Shown here in pieces: positions 29,794 to 33,653 of a DNA stretch of 33,653 nucleotides. Below the pieces are notes generated by a model. That model searched no databases. It had not been told where the DNA came from and saw only the letters and a program-made list of their open reading frames with translations. The translations under genes and the position numbers were made by a program. How positions within the stretch are numbered: the first letter of the stretch is position 1; each line of letters opens with the position of its first letter. Source of the stretch: Lentisphaerota bacterium (lineage in GTDB: Bacteria > Verrucomicrobiota > Lentisphaeria > Victivallales > Victivallaceae); assembly GCA_015061625.1 (NCBI GenBank), contig SUWG01000029.1:1-33653 (forward strand). Reading direction: 5' to 3'.

Positions 29794-31491
29794 ATGAGTG
29801 AGAGTGCTTCAGCAGAGAAAATGTCGGTCAAGGGCATGAGTGCCCGTTTTGCAATCATGTTGGCGGCCGCAGGATTGGTCGGTTTCGGCGGGGTGGCCAG
29901 CGGGGCGATGACTCCGGCGCAGTCAACCGCCTGTGCCGTGTTTATTTCCATTATTTTCGGCACGTTGTTTTTCTGGGGGTTCCGTCTGGCGATCGCCTTT
30001 CTGGGGCTGGCGGTGCTGATATTCAACAAATCGATGGATATTCCGACTTTTGTGACCTCTTCTTCATTGGAAGTGATCATGTTTCTGGTCGGTATGATGA
30101 TCATTGTCGGAGCGTTGCGCGATCTGGGATTTTTCACCTGGATCGTACAGTTGATCGTATCGATGCCCAATTTGAATGGCAAAAAGTTCATTTTTGTTAC
30201 GGCCACAGCCAGTGCGCTGCTGGCGTGTGCGGTCGATGAAGTTACTTCGATCATCTTCATTTCCACGCTGATTTTTCAGGTATGTGACCGTTTGAAACTC
30301 AATGCCACACCTTATATCCTCATTGCGGTATTGGCGACGAATATCGGTTCGGCAGGCACGATGATGGGTAACCCGGTGGGTATTTTCATCGGAACCAAAG
30401 GGCAGTTGAGTTTCGGAGATTTCATGCTCTGGGCATTCCCGCTGATGCTGGTTTCGCTCTTTTCAACGATCGCTCTTTTGCTTTGGTATTTCCGCAAGGA
30501 TCTGGCGAAATTTGATGTGAGTTTGAAAGAACGTCTGGATCGCGGATTGAGCATTGCTCCGGTGGTCGATGTGCCTTATATGCGCGGACTTATTCTCATT
30601 GTGCTGACCGTGGCAGCCATTGCTTCGCACCATCAGACCGAAGAGTTGCTCGGTTTGGATAAAAACAGTGTGCTGCTGGTCATGCCGATCATTTGCGCCG
30701 GTGTGGTGATGATCCTCAAGCCGGATCGCGCCCGTCACTATGTGGAAAAAGAGGTTGACTGGTGGACTTTGATCTTCTTCATGCTGCTGTTTGCCGTGGC
30801 GGGAACTTTGGAGCATACCCACGTCGATCAGGTGCTGGCCAATGGATTTTCCCGGATCGCCGGTACGACGACGACTTCGCTGGTGCCGTTTATTTTCATT
30901 GTGTCGGCATTCGGTTCAGCGTTTGTGGATAACGTTATTTTCGTGGCGGCATTCAGCCCGGTCATTGAACAGTTGTCGGTGAATATCAAGGACTTGCCTT
31001 TGTGGTGGGCATTGCTTTTCGGAGCCTGTTTCGGCGGCAATATCACTATGATCGGCAGCACGGCCAACATCGTGGCACTGGGAATGCTGGAAAAGCACGG
31101 CGGCAGTCAGATCACCTTTTTCCAGTGGTTCAAAATCGGTTTGCTTTGCACGGTGCTTTCCGGAGTGCTTGCGGTGACGGCACTGCTTTGTCTTGCTCCG
31201 TATATGCCGGACCACAAGATCACGTTCAACAAACTTGCCGCAGATTCCGGTTATGTACCGGCGACGGAAACGTTTACCGGAGAATTGACCGGTACGATCG
31301 TCCGGGAGGGAGAGGCTTATTTCCTGACTGACGGCAAAAAGGCGGCGATCCGTCTGGAATTTGCCGATGGTATCGCTCCGGAAGTGAATGTGAAAGTGCG
31401 GGTTTCCGGCGAATTTGCCAAAGATGAGAGCAATGAAGCATACCCGTATATGCTCACGGTGCAGAAACTGGTCAATATCGACAAAGATTGA
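29794..31491 (+). CDS. Ion transporter of the ArsB/NhaD/SLC13 superfamily
   Basis: A 565-residue inner-membrane protein with about 11-13 hydrophobic segments up to residue about 470. Family landmarks are FLVGMMIIVGALRDLGFF, the repeated re-entrant motifs NIGSAGTMMGNPVGIFIG and FGGNITMIGSTANIVALG, and acidic residues in ALLACAVDEVTSIIFIS and SAFVDNVIFVAAF, which fit Na+/H+ or anion antiporters of the ion-transporter superfamily. Substrate (Na+/H+, arsenite, carboxylate) is not decided. The last about 90 residues form a soluble beta-rich domain (TFTGELTGTIVREGEAYFLTDGKKAAIRL) that could be regulatory. Start at 29794 has a poor ribosome-binding site, so coupling to the EIIA-CBS gene 6 bp upstream is likely. 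A terminator follows. Confidence 0.85.
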   Translation: MSESASAEKMSVKGMSARFAIMLAAAGLVGFGGVASGAMTPAQSTACAVFISIIFGTLFFWGFRLAIAFLGLAVLIFNKSMDIPTFVTSSSLEVIMFLVGMMIIVGALRDLGFFTWIVQLIVSMPNLNGKKFIFVTATASALLACAVDEVTSIIFISTLIFQVCDRLKLNATPYILIAVLATNIGSAGTMMGNPVGIFIGTKGQLSFGDFMLWAFPLMLVSLFSTIALLLWYFRKDLAKFDVSLKERLDRGLSIAPVVDVPYMRGLILIVLTVAAIASHHQTEELLGLDKNSVLLVMPIICAGVVMILKPDRARHYVEKEVDWWTLIFFMLLFAVAGTLEHTHVDQVLANGFSRIAGTTTTSLVPFIFIVSAFGSAFVDNVIFVAAFSPVIEQLSVNIKDLPLWWALLFGACFGGNITMIGSTANIVALGMLEKHGGSQITFFQWFKIGLLCTVLSGVLAVTALLCLAPYMPDHKITFNKLAADSGYVPATETFTGELTGTIVREGEAYFLTDGKKAAIRLEFADGIAPEVNVKVRVSGEFAKDESNEAYPYMLTVQKLVNIDKD

Positions 31492-31506
31492 TTTGCAAGC
31501 ACACTG

Positions 31507-31557
31507 AAAATCCGGCATTTTGAACTGCCTTTCCGGTTCAGAATGGCGGATTTTTTA
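31507..31557 (+). terminator. Rho-independent terminator of the transporter operon
   Basis: Long stem, 18 of 19 positions paired (31507-31525 with 31536-31554), ending in TTTTTT. Confidence 0.9.
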
Positions 31558-31567
31558 ATATGTTGAC

Positions 31568-31596
31568 TTGAAAATTGCCTTCCGGAAGTATATACT
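31568..31596 (+). promoter_or_regulatory. Promoter of the rhamnosidase gene with spacer palindrome
   Basis: TTGAAA (31568-31573), 17 bp, TATACT (31591-31596). The spacer contains the 10-bp palindrome CTTCCGGAAG (31579-31588), a possible repressor site. Confidence 0.6.
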
Positions 31597-31646
31597 ATGC
31601 AAGCAAGAAAAATTCAAAAATCAAATGTAATCAGGTGACCGCAGTT

Positions 31647-33254
31647 ATGAAACAGCAAAGAACCCCTATCCGTGATCCCCGGATCATTGAATATTTACCG
31701 GTAAGCCGGATCGTCAGAGCCGAAAAGATCAGCGATCCGGAATTTCTGATCGGCAGGGAAGTTATTCAGCCCTCGGAAAGATTCATGGCCGATGAAGTGA
31801 TTACGGCGGAAGCGGGCAGTTCGGTATTGCTGGATTTCGGCATGGAATTGACCGGCGGGGTGCGGATCGTCACCGGCAGAAAGGGTGGTAATATCCGGCT
31901 GGTTTTCGGGGAATCGGTTTCCGAAGCGATGTCATCACCGGAGCAGTGGCACACCATTCACGATGCTGTTTTGCCGTTGCCGTCGATGGGGGCAACGGAA
32001 TTCGGCAATACCGGGTTCCGTTTTGTGCGGATCGATTTTGCCGATGAGGTGGTGCTTGCGGGGGTGATGGCGGCCTACCGTCACCGGGAATTGAAGGCCC
32101 TGGGCAGTTTTGAATGCAGTGATGAGCGGATAAACCGCATCTGGGATGTTTGCGTGCATACGGTTTCACTCAATATGCAGGAGTATATTCTTGACGGGGT
32201 GAAGCGTGACCGGCTGGTATGGATGGGCGATATGCATCCGGAAATTTCGGTGATCAACCATGTTTACGGTCAGCATGAAGTTGTCCGCAAGAGTCTGGAT
32301 TATATCCGGGATCGTGCAAAGATGCCGAAATTCATGAATGATATAAGCAGTTATTCTCTGTGGTGGGTGATCTGCCATCTGGATATTTTTATGCATTTTG
32401 CTGATTTGGAATATTTGCGTGAACAGCACTCTTATTTGCGTGAATTGATGCATTTATTCGGTCAATATATCGATGCCGACGGCCGGGAAATATTGCCGGA
32501 AACCAGATTCATTGACTGGCCGACCAAAGAAGATAAGGCGGCGGTACACGCCGGATTGCAGGCGTTGATGGTCAGGGGATTTGCCAGTGCGGCAAGAATT
32601 GCCGGATTTCTGGGTGATGATGAGTTGGAAAACTTCTGCCGGGCAAAGCACGCATTGCTTTTCAAATATCAGGTGCCGCCGGTGGCGCGCAAGGCTCCCA
32701 ATGCGCTTATGGCGCTGGCGGGGATTGCGGATAAAGAGTTGGTGAATAAGGAGATTTTGAGTGTTGAACCATGTTCCGATCTGGGGACATTTATGGGGTT
32801 TTACATTCTTACTGCCCGCATGGAAGCCGGAGACCGGAGCGGGGTGGTCGATACGATCCGCAAATATTACGGAGCGATGCTGGATTACGGGGCGACCAGT
32901 TTCTGGGAGGATTTCAATATGGATTGGCTGGAAAATGCCACGCCGATCGATCAGCCGCCGGTGCCGGGGAAACGGGATCTGCACGCCGATTGCGGGGCAT
33001 TTTGTTACAAAAGTCTGCGCCACAGTCTGTGCCACGGCTGGGCGGGTGGTCCGGCGGCGGTATTGCTGCGGATGGTCAGCGGCATAGAGATCCTTGAACC
33101 GGGATTCCGGAAGGTCAGGATCAAGCCGAATTGTGCCGGATTTGATTATTTCAAGTGTACGATACCCACGCCGCAAGGAGTGATCCGGATTGCGATGAAA
33201 AACGGCGAGAATCCGCGGATAGAATTGCCCAAAGGAGTTTCATTGTCGTTGTAA
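31647..33254 (+). CDS. Alpha-L-rhamnosidase, glycoside hydrolase family 78
   Basis: A 535-residue inverting alpha-L-rhamnosidase. An N-terminal beta-sandwich (VLLDFGMELTGGVRIV ... NIRLVFGES) leads into the (alpha/alpha)6 barrel with the GH78 active-site motif DGVKRDRLVWMGDMHPE (183-199). Later landmarks are FWEDFNMDWLENATP and SLCHGWAGGP (460-469), and a short C-terminal beta domain follows. It lacks a signal peptide, so imported rhamnosides are cleaved in the cytoplasm. It is shorter than many GH78 enzymes (often 700-1000 residues) because extra N-terminal sandwiches are absent. The ATG at 31647 follows AGGTGA; an in-frame start at 31575 overlaps the promoter and is rejected. It is monocistronic. 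Its stop is followed directly by repeat-island sequence. Confidence 0.9.
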   Translation: MKQQRTPIRDPRIIEYLPVSRIVRAEKISDPEFLIGREVIQPSERFMADEVITAEAGSSVLLDFGMELTGGVRIVTGRKGGNIRLVFGESVSEAMSSPEQWHTIHDAVLPLPSMGATEFGNTGFRFVRIDFADEVVLAGVMAAYRHRELKALGSFECSDERINRIWDVCVHTVSLNMQEYILDGVKRDRLVWMGDMHPEISVINHVYGQHEVVRKSLDYIRDRAKMPKFMNDISSYSLWWVICHLDIFMHFADLEYLREQHSYLRELMHLFGQYIDADGREILPETRFIDWPTKEDKAAVHAGLQALMVRGFASAARIAGFLGDDELENFCRAKHALLFKYQVPPVARKAPNALMALAGIADKELVNKEILSVEPCSDLGTFMGFYILTARMEAGDRSGVVDTIRKYYGAMLDYGATSFWEDFNMDWLENATPIDQPPVPGKRDLHADCGAFCYKSLRHSLCHGWAGGPAAVLLRMVSGIEILEPGFRKVRIKPNCAGFDYFKCTIPTPQGVIRIAMKNGENPRIELPKGVSLSL

Positions 33255-33262
33255 GCATCTGT

Positions 33263-33568
33263 ACCTGCACCGGTATTGTTGCCGCTTATAAGCCGGTGGA
33301 GGCATTTCCCCGGCTTGCGTTGCTCCGTACTTATCCGTACCCCTCCGTACCTATCCGTACCGGGCGCATATCGAGCGCAAGCGAGCCGCGAGTTTGCACC
33401 GGTATTGTTGCCGCTTACAAGCCGATGGAGCGTTTATTGGCTCTTGTGCGTAGTGGGGAGGGACACGCTTCGCCTTTCCCTCCCCACACCCCACCTTTTG
33501 CGGGAGATTTCCCGTGACAAAGAGTTGCTCCGGGCGTGAATTCCTCTAAAATTATTGCGCCTGCGTTC
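33263..33568 (+). repeat. TCCGTAC-cluster module, second copy of the 344-bp duplication
   Basis: 33310 onward aligns without length change to 19663-19921. A CACCGGTATTGTTGCCGCTTA segment occurs twice, near 33269 and 33397, flanking the TCCGTAC cluster. It starts about 10 bp after the rhamnosidase stop. Confidence 0.88.
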
Positions 33569-33653
33569 ATTTTGCTTTGCATTATGGGTAATCTCTTGTC
33601 AAGTCGGCGGACACATCCTCGGTCACATACATAGTATGCTCCCTTGTCTGTGC
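33569..33653 (+). repeat. Dispersed palindrome, copy 8 (5' 85 bp; cut by window end)
   Basis: Matches the first 85 bp of copy 4 (19922-20006) except one base (CCCTCG against CCCTTG). Includes the CATAC-ATA-GTATG centre. The right arm lies beyond the window. Confidence 0.88.

Overview
The window looks like a chromosomal stretch of a Gram-negative, probably anaerobic or fermentative, carbohydrate-degrading bacterium. My best guess is the PVC group, most likely Lentisphaerota/Victivallales. This rests on gene style only: solitary GH38 and GH78 glycosidases, a GntR-LacI hybrid regulator, a zinc-ribbon/membrane-anchor protein, an LRR_5 protein, a ferredoxin-dependent 2-oxoacid oxidoreductase and sigma-54. 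There is no rRNA or phylogenetic marker beyond S20 to settle it.

Layout: (1) 1-373, repeat island running into the 3' end of uup. (2) 338-6346, uup and an AhpD-like gene diverging from a shared palindromic promoter, a secreted protein, rpoN, a YycJ-type metallo-hydrolase and rpsT. (3) 6402-6954, second repeat island. (4) 6966-12530, a minus-strand run fthC-rny-alr-aldH-miaA, with tRNA-Cys upstream. (5) 13119-16027, a 2-oxoacid:ferredoxin oxidoreductase operon (ferredoxin, alpha, fused beta-gamma). (6) 16083-19494, a GntR/LacI-type regulator and a GH38 alpha-mannosidase. (7) 19531-20584, third repeat island, ending at the stop codon of a DegT-type aminotransferase. (8) 22454-25296, a small LRR protein, a fourth repeat island and a zinc-ribbon membrane protein. 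(9) 25298-28708, an M29 aminopeptidase and a large unassigned TIM-barrel-like protein under a LacI-like operator. (10) 28793-31557, a PTS-EIIA/CBS protein paired with an ArsB/SLC13-type transporter. (11) 31568-33254, a GH78 rhamnosidase, followed by a fifth island cut by the window end.

The most unusual material is non-coding. About 128-bp imperfect palindromes occur in six complete copies, two copies cut by the window ends and one internally deleted copy. All complete copies lie in the same orientation and all copies lie in 3' intergenic islands. Their arms differ between copies by paired changes that keep base pairing, which suggests selection on a folded RNA or single-stranded DNA hairpin, or a copying mechanism that keeps the arms matched. 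They sit among other shared modules: 10-bp GGTAACAAAC tandem arrays, a TCCGTAC cluster, GC-rich hairpins and AT-rich GTTACTTT hairpins. No transposase or reverse transcriptase in the window explains them. A separate 82-bp promoter-carrying element is conserved upstream of two unrelated genes.

Most genes are housekeeping or sugar-catabolic and can be named with good confidence. Weakly assigned genes are the secreted protein at 3015, the zinc-ribbon protein at 23954 and the 674-residue protein at 26599-28623. All coordinates, motifs and alignments were read by eye; no database search was run.
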